Positions 1 through 8,781 of a stretch of DNA of 36,084 nt are shown here, one piece after another. Origin of the DNA: an uncultured Eubacteriales bacterium. Its GTDB lineage: Bacteria > Bacillota > Clostridia > Lachnospirales > Bianqueaceae. The stretch covers positions 1-36,084 of the forward strand of contig OMYN01000019.1 of the NCBI GenBank assembly GCA_900315265.1. Direction: 5' to 3'. Numbering within the stretch: the stretch's first letter is position 1; each line of letters opens with the position of its first letter. A program made the translations under genes and the position numbers. The notes under the pieces were generated by a model. The model was not told where the DNA came from, made no database searches, and was given only the letters and a program-made list of their open reading frames with translations.

Positions 1-5
1 CAACT

Positions 6-226
6 TGTCTGCATTATATTCTTTTACATATCAATTATGGCAGACACCTAAAACTTTTCCGTTTGTTGTCTGTATTAATTACATACTATGTTGTTTCCGG
101 TGCAGACAAAATACTTGTTTTATTTCTTTGTCTGTATTAGTTAACCACTATATCATTTTCTGTCATACAATAATGCCTATTTATTGTATTGTCTGCGTGT
201 ATTCATCTGCAAATACCTGTCGAGTT
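6..226. repeat. Degenerate ~61-bp tandem repeat with internal inverted arms
   Basis: TGTCTG recurs at 6, 67, 129 and 190, a spacing of 61, 62 and 61 bases. In the first two units an inverted partner, CAGACA, lies about 36 bases later (41-46 and 103-108); the third has a one-base variant, CATACA, at 164-169; the fourth lacks it. Units two and three also share TGTCTGTATTA and an ACTAT block. The stretch is AT-rich and has no convincing gene. It may continue to the left of the window. Function is unknown: an array of protein-binding sites or a decayed minisatellite are both possible. Confidence 0.6.
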
Positions 227-231
227 CGGTT

Positions 232-361
232 TCCTCCATAAGCTTCTCGAACGTGAAAACGGATCACAAATATCCGGATATTCGGAAATATAGAGCGGCA
301 AAGTTCTCTGTTTAAGGTTAAATGAGGTATAAGTTTATACATGGACAATACAATCTTACCA
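232..361. other. Intergenic stretch with two small palindromes
   Basis: There is no gene here. Two short palindromes are visible: TATCCGGATA at about 271-280, and GTATAA-GT-TTATAC at 327-340. Either could be an operator for a gene to the left of the window, but nothing ties them to a regulator. Confidence 0.25.
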
Positions 362-396
362 CAAAAAAGGCTCCCAACCGTAACGATTGGAAGCCT
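362..396 (-). terminator. Terminator of the long leftward operon
   Basis: Read on the minus strand, GGCTTCCAATC pairs with GGTTGGGAGCC around a five-base loop (11 pairs, two of them G-U) and is followed by six T residues. It lies about 60 bases after the stop codon of the PBP gene and is the only clear terminator after the one in front of nusB, so it probably ends the whole operon. Confidence 0.8.
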
Positions 397-419
397 TATT
401 CTTGTTATTGGAAGTTATG

Positions 420-443
420 TTTTTTCACAGCCCCCTTTTTATT
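420..443 (-). repeat. 3'-UTR motif shared with pyrD (copy 1)
   Basis: On the plus strand TTTTTTCACAGCCCCC runs into TTTTTATT. Nearly the same string occurs at 29675-29697. Both copies lie 10 to 35 bases after the stop of a leftward gene (the PBP here, pyrD there). This copy looks like one arm of a terminator whose second arm is missing. Confidence 0.45.
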
Positions 444-453
444 TGTCTAAATT

Positions 454-2100
454 TCAGTGGGTCGAATAGTAGTAGGACAAGATCTGAGCGGTCAGCGACG
501 CTGCTCGTACCTGATCGCCTGCATTTTCAACCAGAATCGTGACTGCCAGATCGGGCTGGCCGTCGACTTTGGTATAGCAGGTAAACCAGGAATTGTCCTC
601 CTGCCCTTCTACCTGCGCGGTCCCGGTCTTTCCGTAAACCGTATAGGAATCGGAAGCAAGGCCGTCGTAAGCGGCCGTACCGTACTGAACGACTCCGGCC
701 ATTAGATTTTCTTCAAAGGCTGCCTCGTCCGGTTTCATAATGGTTCCCCACAGCTTGGGAAGGTTCTGCTTGACTACTGCTCCGTTGCCGTCGGTAACAC
801 TGTCTACCAGATAAGGGGTATACAGAGCGCCCCCGTTGGCAATGGCACAGGTAAGCTGGTTCAGAGCAAAGGGCGTCATCAGAGTTTCTCCCTGACCGAT
901 GGCTGTCTGAGCAACCATCCCCTCGCTGTCGTTGTCTTTGACAACGACCTGGGAAGTACTCTGGGGAAGTTCATAACCGAAATCATTGCCGATATTAAGG
1001 TAATCCGCTGTCTGCCTTAAAGCAGAAGCTCCCATCTTGACCCCGGCGCTTCCGAAGAAACCGTTGCAGGAATAAGCGAAGGCATCCGTGATGCCCACCG
1101 TCCCGTGAGCTTCGCCGCCCGAGCAGGCAATGGTCGTATTGGACAATTCCAGAACCCCGTTGCAGGTGTAGTAATAATCCTGGTAGTCCGGCATATTGCG
1201 GTACATGGCAAGGGCTGTGACAATTTTGAACGTAGATCCCGGGGCATACAGGCCCTGAGTCGCGCGGGCATACAAGGGAGAATCCGATCGTTCGGAAATA
1301 GACTCCCAGTTATCCACCAGCATGGAAGGATCAAAAGAAGGAGCCGACACTTCAGCCAGAGTCTGGCCTGTCGTAGGATCCGTGATCACTACTGCTCCCT
1401 GATAGCCGCCTAAAAGGCTGTAACAGTACTGCTGCAGATCCGGATCGATGGTCGTTTTGATGCTCTGGCCCTGGACCTTGGTATCGTTGGCCCAGCTTTC
1501 CAGCTGGTTGAGCAGACTGGGGGCCGTCGTCAGCGTCGTATTCTCGACCGCTTCCAGCCCGGCATTGCCTCTTCCGGTGTAGCCTACCACGTGGGCAAGG
1601 CATTCACCGTAAGGGTAGACTCGGCGTTCGGTCCCGTCTTCCTCCGTCTCCGTATAGGCAAGTTCTTCTCCGTTGCGGCCTAAGATAGATCCGCGGGTCA
1701 CCTGGGCTTCGACGGTCTGGTTGGCGGGGTTATACTCATTGGCCTTGATGGAAGGCTGATCTTTTACCATGATCTTGCCCATCCATACGACCAGCGAAAG
1801 GACCATGACGACAAAGATCCATTTGATGACCTGAAAAGTCTTTTTATGGTCATGCTGACGCTTGCTTTTTTCAGAAGGGGTCATCGAAGTCGAAAGGTTT
1901 GAGCTGTCCCTGCCCCTTCTTCCTGCGTTTTGACGTCTGTTTTCCGGAGGCATCCGGCGCCGGCTGCTGTCTTGCGGCTCCTGCCTGCTGGCTATTGGAA
2001 TATTGAGCTCCTGCTCGTCCGGCTGCAAGCCCGGCTGTACGCCGTTCTGCCTGCTGTGCCTGCCATTGGGCTCTTTGCTGTAATTCCCGCTCTCGTTCAT
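454..2100 (-). CDS. Class B penicillin-binding protein (transpeptidase), PbpA-like
   Basis: Membrane-anchored transpeptidase that cross-links peptidoglycan, probably the partner of the SEDS polymerase encoded just before it. A single membrane segment lies at about residues 91-109, preceded by a basic, Gln/Arg-rich cytoplasmic tail. The catalytic motifs are all present: S289-T-F-K292, S344-C-N346 and K491-T-G-T. The N-terminal pedestal is short, as in mycobacterial PbpA rather than the large PBP2 proteins. Two starts are possible. The ATG at 2100 has a near-perfect ribosome site (AAGGAGGAGGTGA), but overlaps the SEDS gene by 230 bases in another frame. The ATG at 1884 overlaps by only 14 bases, gives 476 aa and is closer to usual family length, but shows no clear ribosome site. 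The stop is followed by the operon terminator. The family is clear; the division versus elongation role is not. Confidence 0.88.
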   Translation of the reverse strand: MNESGNYSKEPNGRHSRQNGVQPGLQPDEQELNIPIASRQEPQDSSRRRMPPENRRQNAGRRGRDSSNLSTSMTPSEKSKRQHDHKKTFQVIKWIFVVMVLSLVVWMGKIMVKDQPSIKANEYNPANQTVEAQVTRGSILGRNGEELAYTETEEDGTERRVYPYGECLAHVVGYTGRGNAGLEAVENTTLTTAPSLLNQLESWANDTKVQGQSIKTTIDPDLQQYCYSLLGGYQGAVVITDPTTGQTLAEVSAPSFDPSMLVDNWESISERSDSPLYARATQGLYAPGSTFKIVTALAMYRNMPDYQDYYYTCNGVLELSNTTIACSGGEAHGTVGITDAFAYSCNGFFGSAGVKMGASALRQTADYLNIGNDFGYELPQSTSQVVVKDNDSEGMVAQTAIGQGETLMTPFALNQLTCAIANGGALYTPYLVDSVTDGNGAVVKQNLPKLWGTIMKPDEAAFEENLMAGVVQYGTAAYDGLASDSYTVYGKTGTAQVEGQEDNSWFTCYTKVDGQPDLAVTILVENAGDQVRAASLTAQILSYYYSTH

Positions 2101-3523
2101 ACTGTCTCACCTCCTCCTTGTCTTTGCGGTACAAAAGGATAACGGCTTCGATAATAGCGATGGTGATAAAGTTCGACAAAAGCGAACTTCCGCCGTAGCT
2201 GACAAAAGGAAGCGTAACGCCGGTCAGCGGTATCAGCTTGATAACGCCTCCGACGATGATAAAGGTCTGAAGAATAAACAAAACACCGAAAGCAATCAAA
2301 AGGTTGCGGCGGATGGTATTGCGCTCTCTTGACCCGGTCTCCATAACGAAAAGGAACATCAGAAGGTAGATCATAACCAGCACCATGGCAAAAATGGTGC
2401 CGAACTCATTGGCTATGACCGAAAAGATCATATCGGTGGAGCGGACCGGGATATATTCAGGATAACCCTGATAAAGCCCCAGGCCGAACCAGCCGCCGTT
2501 TACGATGGCAAAAAGACTTTGGGCGATCTGATATCCCTGGCCGTTGACATCTTTCCAGGGATCCATCCAGATATCAAAGCGGACCGCTACATGGCTGACC
2601 AGCTTATATGCGGCAAATCCGGCTGCTGCGACCAGAGCCATACCGATCCACAGAACATAGGCTTTTCCGATATAATCATAGGTCATCATCCAGGCCAGGA
2701 TGCCGAAGATCAGAAGGCCGCCCAGGTCATTCTGCTTAAGCAGGATCAGGGCAAGTACAATGGTGACCGTTCCCGCATAGGCGACCGCTCTGAACTTTTT
2801 GTCCCAGGTATAGACAATAGCCAGGAAAAAGGCGAAAGTCAGCTTTACAAATTCAGAGGGCTGAAAACTGACCGGTCCGATCTCGACCCAGTTCAGCGCC
2901 CCGTAAGCAGGGCTGGGGAAAATAAAGGGTAAGGCGATCAGGGCCAGACTCAGACCCAGAAAGAACCAGGAAGGTATCTTCCAGATCCAGTGTCCTTTGA
3001 AAAAAAGCATCACGATACAGGACACGGCAAAACCAAGCGCCATCCAGTAGATCTGCCGGCGGCAGACATCCGGATCCAGCCTGTACAGCACGACAAAGCT
3101 GATGCTCAGCAGCATGTAGACACAGTTCCACAAAAGGCGATTGGTATGTTTATAGACCGTCGCCAGAAGGATGTACATGAAGATCATGATCAAAGCATAC
3201 AGGCCCAGAGTCACCAGCATGGACTCGGTAAACCATCCCGGAAGATGGCTCATCAGGGGGCTTAGAAACTGAGACAGGCTCTGCCCCTCCCTGGCGGCTT
3301 CAAGAGCCGCCTGGCTGGTTTTGGAGGCATTCCAGGCGTTCATGATGATCAGCACATAGGACATGACGTTAAAGAGGACGATAAAGACCGCCTGATATGA
3401 ATAGACCTCCCGGCAAACGGATGCTGACGGCTTTCTCAAATACAGGTAAAAGCCCATGGCCGTAAACAGTACGATCAAAGCCAGGTAGACATATTTCCCG
3501 GCAAGCGCCATCATCTGAAACAT
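1871..3523 (-). CDS. SEDS-family peptidoglycan glycosyltransferase (FtsW/RodA/SpoVE)
   Basis: Integral membrane enzyme of the SEDS family, which polymerises lipid II into glycan strands. The chain has many hydrophobic segments from residue 11 to about 465. Key motifs are QPSEF at 221-225, the putative catalytic Asp in NDLGG (D266), and the family signature PLTGVTLPFVSYGGSS at 432-447. The C-terminal 85 residues are hydrophilic, Gln/Ala/Arg-rich and end in PFDFDDPF; much of this tail is encoded by DNA that also encodes the N terminus of the downstream PBP in another frame. The start lies five bases after the U32 gene stop. SEDS plus class B PBP pairs act as one complex. FtsW, RodA and SpoVE cannot be separated from sequence alone; zapA upstream hints at a division role. 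Confidence 0.9.
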   Translation of the reverse strand: MFQMMALAGKYVYLALIVLFTAMGFYLYLRKPSASVCREVYSYQAVFIVLFNVMSYVLIIMNAWNASKTSQAALEAAREGQSLSQFLSPLMSHLPGWFTESMLVTLGLYALIMIFMYILLATVYKHTNRLLWNCVYMLLSISFVVLYRLDPDVCRRQIYWMALGFAVSCIVMLFFKGHWIWKIPSWFFLGLSLALIALPFIFPSPAYGALNWVEIGPVSFQPSEFVKLTFAFFLAIVYTWDKKFRAVAYAGTVTIVLALILLKQNDLGGLLIFGILAWMMTYDYIGKAYVLWIGMALVAAAGFAAYKLVSHVAVRFDIWMDPWKDVNGQGYQIAQSLFAIVNGGWFGLGLYQGYPEYIPVRSTDMIFSVIANEFGTIFAMVLVMIYLLMFLFVMETGSRERNTIRRNLLIAFGVLFILQTFIIVGGVIKLIPLTGVTLPFVSYGGSSLLSNFITIAIIEAVILLYRKDKEEVRQYERERELQQRAQWQAQQAERRTAGLAAGRAGAQYSNSQQAGAARQQPAPDASGKQTSKRRKKGQGQLKPFDFDDPF

Positions 3524-3528
3524 TCGGT

Positions 3529-5928
3529 TTACAGCACCCCCTTCTCAAAGTGTCCGCTCTGGTATAAAGATCCCCGGCGGCTGTTTTCACTTTCGGCATC
3601 CCGGATCAGCAAAGCTGCCTGGTCCGGTCTTTCCAGCGTCAGCTGGACCCTCTGTGTAAAATCGGGACCCTGTCCTTTACGGTTTTCCAGGAAAACAGGC
3701 TTTTCGGAATAGATCTCGCTGTAGCAGAAACGGCAGTGGGACAGGACCGTCATCGTCTCATGACTCCGGTCGGTCAGAGACAAACGGTGCCCCTCCTCTC
3801 GTTTTTGGCAGCCGTACCTTTCTTTATAAACGCATTGTTCGCTTATCATATACGGTATGCGGCCGGCCGTCAATACCGCCATTTCCCCGACACCGGATAA
3901 GCGGCGGATCTCCGGCAAAGTCAGCTCCAGGCTGGCGAACAAATGCTGCGTTTCTTGTCCGTCCATCAAAGACAGGAGCGTATAGGCCGCCTGCTTGTTC
4001 ATGATACCCAGCATAGGCCCCATCCAGACCTGTCCCCCTGTCGTCCGGATCCAGCGGATCTGCCCGGGCAGCTGGGCCTCGAAGGCGGTCACGCCGGCTT
4101 CTATCCACTCTTTCATTTGGCCTATAGCCCAGTCTCTGACTTTTTCCCTTCCTACGTTGGGCAGGCTGACAGCCAAAGGAACAGAAGCAAACTCGCAGCA
4201 GATAGCCTTTTTATTTGCCTTTTCAAAGCCTTCCATAGACAAAAGCAGCGCCGAGACCTTAGAAAGATCGCCGATAGCTTTAAGCTGGCCCGGGGCCGCC
4301 GCCAGGATCTCTAATTTCTTGTCCCCATAAGCAGCTGCCTGGTGCCCAAGGCTATCCCTGCGGGCTTTTTCCACAGCCGCGGCAAAACGAGCTTTTCTTT
4401 CTTTGGCTTGCGGAGAAACCATGGTAACAGGTGCCACATCGTCGGCTAACGACACGGCCCGGCGGCGCAGCTGATTGATGACCGAAACCGGTATAAAAGA
4501 ATCGGGGTCCAGATGGATGGTAATTTCTCCTGCTTGGTAGCCTGTGCCCCCTAAACGGGACAGCTGCTCTTTCAGCGTTTCTTTGGTGACCGGCTGCTTC
4601 AAGGCCTCCTGGGCTGTCTGTTCCGAATGAACTTCGATCCAGTCCTCGTCCTTTCGAACTTTCAGGCGGACCGGCTGCCCCTTGGCGACCGTCAGATCCA
4701 TATCCAGAGGGACCGGGTCAGGCTCCTGATAGGTTTTAACAAGCTGGGCCGTCAGGACCGGATCGACCACTCTCCACACCTCAAAGCCCCGGTGGATATT
4801 CCCCCCTAATTTGAAAACAGCCTCCCTGGGGGCCGACGGCGAGATCATAGACCCCGCCAGGCGGACGGGAACTGCCTGAAGGGGCTGATCCGGATGAGCC
4901 TTGGCCCAGCTCGCATCAGGCCGTATCTCCAGCTGATCCCCTGCATGAAGATCCCGTTCGGACCGGATGGTCAGGCTTCCCTTGTGGAAATCCGTTACCC
5001 GGCCTATCCGAAGGCCCTGATTTTTCACAGACCCTTTTTCGATCATATGGTCCTTGTTTGTCAAATAACCGTTGGTAAAGCTCCCCCGGTTAAACAGCTG
5101 CATTACATCTTTACGCTTCTCTTCGTCGATGACAGCTGTCCCCTGCCGGGCATAGCGGTCAAGAAGGTCCCGGTAATAGGAGGTCACGCCGGCAACGTAA
5201 GCAGGTCCTTTCATACGGCCTTCCATCTTCAGCGATGAAACGCCTGCTTCGACAAGTAAAGATAGATCCCGGTCAAAAGCTCGGTCTTTCATGTTCATAT
5301 AACAATCGGTCCGGCCGTCGGAATCATAAAACAGCCGGCAGGGCTGAGCGCAGCCGCCCCGGTTGCCGCTGCGTCCCCCGTGAAAGGAGCTAAGCAGGCA
5401 GCGTCCCGAATAACTGTAGCACAAGGCGCCATGGACAAAGACTTCCAGCTCCATATCCGTTTGGCTGCGGATCTTCCGGATCTCTTCCAGGGAAACTTCA
5501 CGGGCCAGCACGACGCGGGAAAATCCCAGCTGCTCCATAAGGAGCACTCCGTCCAGGTCCTCCACGGCCATCTGCGTGCTGGCATGCAGAGCAATATCCG
5601 GATAATGGGCCGCGACAAAAGAAGCAACTCCCGGATCCTGAACGATGACCGCGTCGATGCCCAGAGGCAGGATCTGATCAGCGTAATCGACAAAATTATC
5701 CCATTCGCTTTCCTTGATCAAGGTGTTCAGGGTCAGGTTGGTGCGCACATGATAACGGCGGCACAGACTCACGGCCTGACTAATCTCGTCCTCGGACAGA
5801 TTGCCGGCATGAGAGCGGGCGTTGAAGCGGCGCCCTCCGAAATAGACGGCATCGGCACCAGCGCTGACGGCGGCCTTGATACAATCCAGATCCCCCGCCG
5901 GAGCTAATAATTCAGGTAATTTTCTCAT
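3529..5928 (-). CDS. U32 family protein with DUF3656-like region (RlhA/TrhP-type)
   Basis: Member of the former 'U32 peptidase' family, now known to include RNA hydroxylases such as RlhA (23S rRNA) and TrhP (tRNA), which use an Fe-S cluster and prephenate-dependent chemistry. The N-terminal barrel begins PELLAPAGDLD. The family signature is at 162-181 (EVFVHGALC then SGRC), and cysteines C170, C177, C193 and C197 fit the cluster ligands. Residues of about 380-500 resemble the extra domain of RlhA, and a further Cys-rich region lies near the C terminus (HCRFCYSEIY). At 799 aa it is longer than E. coli RlhA (about 650). It sits five bases after zapA and five before the SEDS gene. I cannot tell rRNA from tRNA modification, and older databases would call it a peptidase. 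Confidence 0.85.
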   Translation of the reverse strand: MRKLPELLAPAGDLDCIKAAVSAGADAVYFGGRRFNARSHAGNLSEDEISQAVSLCRRYHVRTNLTLNTLIKESEWDNFVDYADQILPLGIDAVIVQDPGVASFVAAHYPDIALHASTQMAVEDLDGVLLMEQLGFSRVVLAREVSLEEIRKIRSQTDMELEVFVHGALCYSYSGRCLLSSFHGGRSGNRGGCAQPCRLFYDSDGRTDCYMNMKDRAFDRDLSLLVEAGVSSLKMEGRMKGPAYVAGVTSYYRDLLDRYARQGTAVIDEEKRKDVMQLFNRGSFTNGYLTNKDHMIEKGSVKNQGLRIGRVTDFHKGSLTIRSERDLHAGDQLEIRPDASWAKAHPDQPLQAVPVRLAGSMISPSAPREAVFKLGGNIHRGFEVWRVVDPVLTAQLVKTYQEPDPVPLDMDLTVAKGQPVRLKVRKDEDWIEVHSEQTAQEALKQPVTKETLKEQLSRLGGTGYQAGEITIHLDPDSFIPVSVINQLRRRAVSLADDVAPVTMVSPQAKERKARFAAAVEKARRDSLGHQAAAYGDKKLEILAAAPGQLKAIGDLSKVSALLLSMEGFEKANKKAICCEFASVPLAVSLPNVGREKVRDWAIGQMKEWIEAGVTAFEAQLPGQIRWIRTTGGQVWMGPMLGIMNKQAAYTLLSLMDGQETQHLFASLELTLPEIRRLSGVGEMAVLTAGRIPYMISEQCVYKERYGCQKREEGHRLSLTDRSHETMTVLSHCRFCYSEIYSEKPVFLENRKGQGPDFTQRVQLTLERPDQAALLIRDAESENSRRGSLYQSGHFEKGVL

Positions 5929-5933
5929 AAACG

Positions 5934-6470
5934 TCAGGGTCTGGTCTGCTTTTTCTGCATCTCTTCCAGCTTGCGGGCCAGCTCCTGGTTCTCACTTTCC
6001 AGATCCAGCAGCTGTTTTTCATAGGAATCCACCTGTGACTGCAGCTTTTTCAGCCTTTTCTGATCAGCGGAGGAGGCAGATGCCGGCCTTGCCCCGCGGG
6101 CAGAAACGGTGGAAGCAGAATCCTTAGGCGCTTCTTTAGCTTTGACAGCTTCCATAGCTTTCAGGGCCTCCCGGGCTTCTTTCGCTTCTTTTTCCGCCTG
6201 TCCGGCCTTTTCCAAAGCTTTTTGGGCTTCTTTTTCCTTCTCGTCCAGCTTCTTTTCCAGATCCATATAATCACTGGCCAGGTTGATGGCCGCCAGCATT
6301 AGCTGCCGCTCGGATCCCGTGGGATGCAGGGTGGGCAGGGTCTTTACCTTACGGATCCGTTCGTTGAGCATCTTCTCGATGCTGCGGAAACTCTCCTGCG
6401 AATTAGTGCCGGTAACGACATAAGACTTGCCGTCGATATACAGGACGGCTGTCCGTCTTTGGTCTGCCAT
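5934..6470 (-). CDS. zapA: Cell division protein ZapA-like, with coiled-coil tail
   Basis: ZapA proteins bind FtsZ and bundle its filaments at the division site in the cytoplasm. Residues 1 to about 75 match the ZapA fold (DGKSYVVTG, then the conserved SERQLMLAAINLASDYM helix). Residues of about 70-110 and 135-175 are strongly charged heptad-like helices, separated by an Ala/Ser-rich linker. At 178 aa it is longer than the usual 90-130. The start has an excellent ribosome site (AAAGGAGGAAGCT before ATG) and lies 11 bases after ruvB. The neighbouring SEDS/PBP genes fit a division role. Confidence 0.85.
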   Translation of the reverse strand: MADQRRTAVLYIDGKSYVVTGTNSQESFRSIEKMLNERIRKVKTLPTLHPTGSERQLMLAAINLASDYMDLEKKLDEKEKEAQKALEKAGQAEKEAKEAREALKAMEAVKAKEAPKDSASTVSARGARPASASSADQKRLKKLQSQVDSYEKQLLDLESENQELARKLEEMQKKQTRP

Positions 6471-6481
6471 AGCTTCCTCCT

Positions 6482-7564
6482 TTATGATAGTCGAAGCTGA
6501 TCGCTTTGATCATTGTCATCGGACTTTTTAGAAGTTCTGCCACCCGGGGCCGGCCGGTGGAAATAGTCCCGGCAGTACTGGGTAACAACCCGTCCCCGGG
6601 GCGTTCTCTGCAGAAAGCCGTTCTGCATCAGGAAAGGCTCGCAGACGTCTTCCAGCGTACCCGGATCTTCACCGATGGAAGCCGCCAGCGATTCGATACC
6701 CACCGGTCCTCCCTGGTAAAGATCCATCATGGCCATCAGCATCTTGCGGTCCACGCTGTCAAGTCCGTTAGGATCGACCTTTAAAGCATCCAGCGCCTGC
6801 CTGGCTACGGCCATGGTGATGGTCCCGTCCCCCAGCACTTGGGCAAAGTCGCGGACCCGTTTCAAAAGGCGGATAGCGATCCTGGGGGTCCCGCGGGAAC
6901 GTCGGGCGATCTCCCCGGCCCCTTCCCCATCGATGGAAACCCCCAGCTTGACGGCCGTATTTTTCACGATCTGGGTCAGTTCCCCGGGAGTGTAAAACTC
7001 CATATGGTTGATCATTCCGAAGCGGTCTCTGAGAGGTTCCGATAAAAGACCAGCCCTGGTCGTTGCCCCGATCAGAGTAAAACGAGGGATGGATAAGCGG
7101 ATGGACTTAGCCTGAGGCCCCTTACCGATCATAATATCCACGGCAAAATCTTCCATAGCCGGATACAGGACCTCTTCCACCTGGCGGTTGAGGCGGTGGA
7201 TCTCATCGATGAAAAGGATGTCCCCTTCGCTCAGATTGTTTAAGATAGCCGCCATATCGCCCGGCCTTTCGATGGCCGGACCGGTCGTGATACGGATATT
7301 GACCCCCATCTCATGGGCAATCAGCATGGCCATGGACGTTTTTCCCAGACCCGGAGGCCCGTAAAAAAGTACATGATCCAGTGGTTCTTTGCGCTGCCGG
7401 GCGGCGGAGATGAAAATCTTTAGATTATTTTTGACCTCTTCCTGACCGATATAGTCGTCAAAGGTCTGAGGGCGAAGACTTTTTTCCGCCTCTTTTTCCT
7501 CCCGGCTGGCGTTTGGCGCCACCAGCCGTCCGAACCGCTCCAGACGGTCTTCCAGCTCTGACAT
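6482..7564 (-). CDS. ruvB: Holliday junction branch-migration ATPase RuvB
   Basis: Hexameric AAA+ motor that drives branch migration of Holliday junctions with RuvA. Walker A is GPPGLGKT at 69-76, Walker B ends DEIH at 120-123, and the sensor segment GATTRAG and arginine-finger region (RDRFG) follow. The C-terminal winged-helix domain includes [17 protein letters not shown]. Length (360 aa) is slightly above the usual 330-350 because of a Lys/Asp-rich tail. The ATG is preceded by AAGGAGGATCC. It follows ruvA by 26 bases; no ruvC is visible in this window. Confidence 0.97.
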   Translation of the reverse strand: MSELEDRLERFGRLVAPNASREEKEAEKSLRPQTFDDYIGQEEVKNNLKIFISAARQRKEPLDHVLFYGPPGLGKTSMAMLIAHEMGVNIRITTGPAIERPGDMAAILNNLSEGDILFIDEIHRLNRQVEEVLYPAMEDFAVDIMIGKGPQAKSIRLSIPRFTLIGATTRAGLLSEPLRDRFGMINHMEFYTPGELTQIVKNTAVKLGVSIDGEGAGEIARRSRGTPRIAIRLLKRVRDFAQVLGDGTITMAVARQALDALKVDPNGLDSVDRKMLMAMMDLYQGGPVGIESLAASIGEDPGTLEDVCEPFLMQNGFLQRTPRGRVVTQYCRDYFHRPAPGGRTSKKSDDNDQSDQLRLS

Positions 7565-7590
7565 GGATCCTCCTTATGTCATACCTAACT

Positions 7591-8202
7591 TCAATATAAT
7601 TGACTCAAACTGCGGCGGATGATCTCTTCTACCGTCAGCTGATCGCTGCCTTCTACCTTGCCTACCGCGTTTTCGGCTTCCTGACGGGTATAGCCCAGGG
7701 CTTCCAGAGCCTGGACGGCCTCCCGGGCAGGGCCCTGGGCAGATGCTGCTGTCAGTGAAGCAGCAGGCGAAGCTTGATCTGCCCCGCCGGACAGGCCGCT
7801 CATGCTGACCTTATCCTTCAGGTCCAGGGTGATGCGGGCCGCCATCTTGGGGCCGACGCCCGGTACACCGGTCAGCGTCTTTTTATCCTCGGACAAAATT
7901 GCCATGGTCAGCCGCGTGGTATCCATGTTGGTCAGGATCTGCAGGGCGATCCTGGGACCGACCCCGCTGACCGAGATCAGCTTTTTGAACATCTCCAGCG
8001 ACTCTTTATCCATAAAACCATACAGGTCCATAGCGTCCTCGCGGATGCTCAGATAGGTATACAGCTTGATATCACTGCCGACCCCTACCGATAAAAGGCG
8101 GGGATTGATGGGGGTAAAGACCCGGTACCCGACCCCCGCGCAATCAACCACCACGCTGTTGGTCTCTATATCGGATAATTCACCGTACACAAAAGCGATC
8201 AT
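7591..8202 (-). CDS. ruvA: Holliday junction DNA helicase subunit RuvA
   Basis: Tetrameric DNA-binding protein that grips the four-way junction and loads RuvB. Domain I is the N-terminal OB fold (MIAFVYGELSDI), domain II carries helix-hairpin-helix motifs (VSGVGPRIALQIL and VPGVGPKMAARI), and domain III is the C-terminal RuvB-contacting helix bundle (EALGYTRQEAENAV). A flexible Ala/Ser/Gly linker separates II and III. At 203 aa the length is normal. The ATG is preceded by AAAGGAGTAGCGC and lies three bases after the cyclo-ligase stop, so the genes are probably translationally coupled. Confidence 0.97.
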   Translation of the reverse strand: MIAFVYGELSDIETNSVVVDCAGVGYRVFTPINPRLLSVGVGSDIKLYTYLSIREDAMDLYGFMDKESLEMFKKLISVSGVGPRIALQILTNMDTTRLTMAILSEDKKTLTGVPGVGPKMAARITLDLKDKVSMSGLSGGADQASPAASLTAASAQGPAREAVQALEALGYTRQEAENAVGKVEGSDQLTVEEIIRRSLSQLY

Positions 8203-8205
8203 GCG

Positions 8206-8781
8206 CTACTCCTTTCGGCAGTCAATGATCCCGTCCGGCAGGATCAAAAGGTCGATGGTAAGATCGGTCTTTTGGCAGGGGATCTGCCCGATCACCTGTT
8301 CCCTAAAACAAGGGGCTGCCGTCGTAAGATCCCTGAAACGGGCCAGATAGCGGTCATAATAGCCGCCTCCGTACCCTAACCGTTTTCCTTCTTTGGTAAA
8401 AGCAAGGCCCGGTACCAGGCACAGATCCCGCTCGTCAGGCAGGATGGCGGCCCCTGTCCCGGCAGGCTCCGGCATGCCGAAGGGATGGCGGACCAGACTG
8501 CTTTCGTCGTCTGCCTCGTAAAATTCCATCTCATGTCCGGGAAAGATCTTAGGCAGGCAGACGATAAGACCTTCCCTTCTTGCTCTTTGGCGGATAGAGG
8601 CCAGATCGATCTCCGTCCCGAAGGACATAAAGGCCAATAGATACCGTCTGCCTTTCAAAAGACCGCTTGAAAAAAGTTTCTCCTCCACCAAAGCCGTCTG
8701 CTGCCTGCGCTCTTTCACATGGGCCCGGGCATCTTTCATGGTCCGGCGCAGCTTCTCTTTTTCCGACCGGATGTCATCCAC
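8206..8781 (-). CDS. 5-formyltetrahydrofolate cyclo-ligase
   Basis: Cytoplasmic enzyme that converts 5-formyl-THF to 5,10-methenyl-THF using ATP, returning stored folate to the one-carbon pool. The basic N terminus (KEKLRRTMK) and the signature at about 124-146 (PGLAFTKEGKRLGYGGGYYD) are diagnostic. Length is 191 aa, as expected. The first codon is GTG (8779-8781) with GGGAG six to seven bases upstream, and it overlaps the preceding flavoprotein gene by eight bases. The location just before ruvA has no obvious functional meaning. Confidence 0.93.
   Translation of the reverse strand: MDDIRSEKEKLRRTMKDARAHVKERRQQTALVEEKLFSSGLLKGRRYLLAFMSFGTEIDLASIRQRARREGLIVCLPKIFPGHEMEFYEADDESSLVRHPFGMPEPAGTGAAILPDERDLCLVPGLAFTKEGKRLGYGGGYYDRYLARFRDLTTAAPCFREQVIGQIPCQKTDLTIDLLILPDGIIDCRKE

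Noticed and set aside
6..226. CRISPR array
   Set aside because: The repeated units are too diverged, the conserved part is only six to eleven bases, and there is no cas gene or leader in the window.
5..241. 78-codon plus-strand frame in the left AT-rich gap
   Set aside because: Its apparent repeats come from the 61-bp DNA repeat; composition (many Cys, Ile, Tyr) and lack of a ribosome site argue against a protein.
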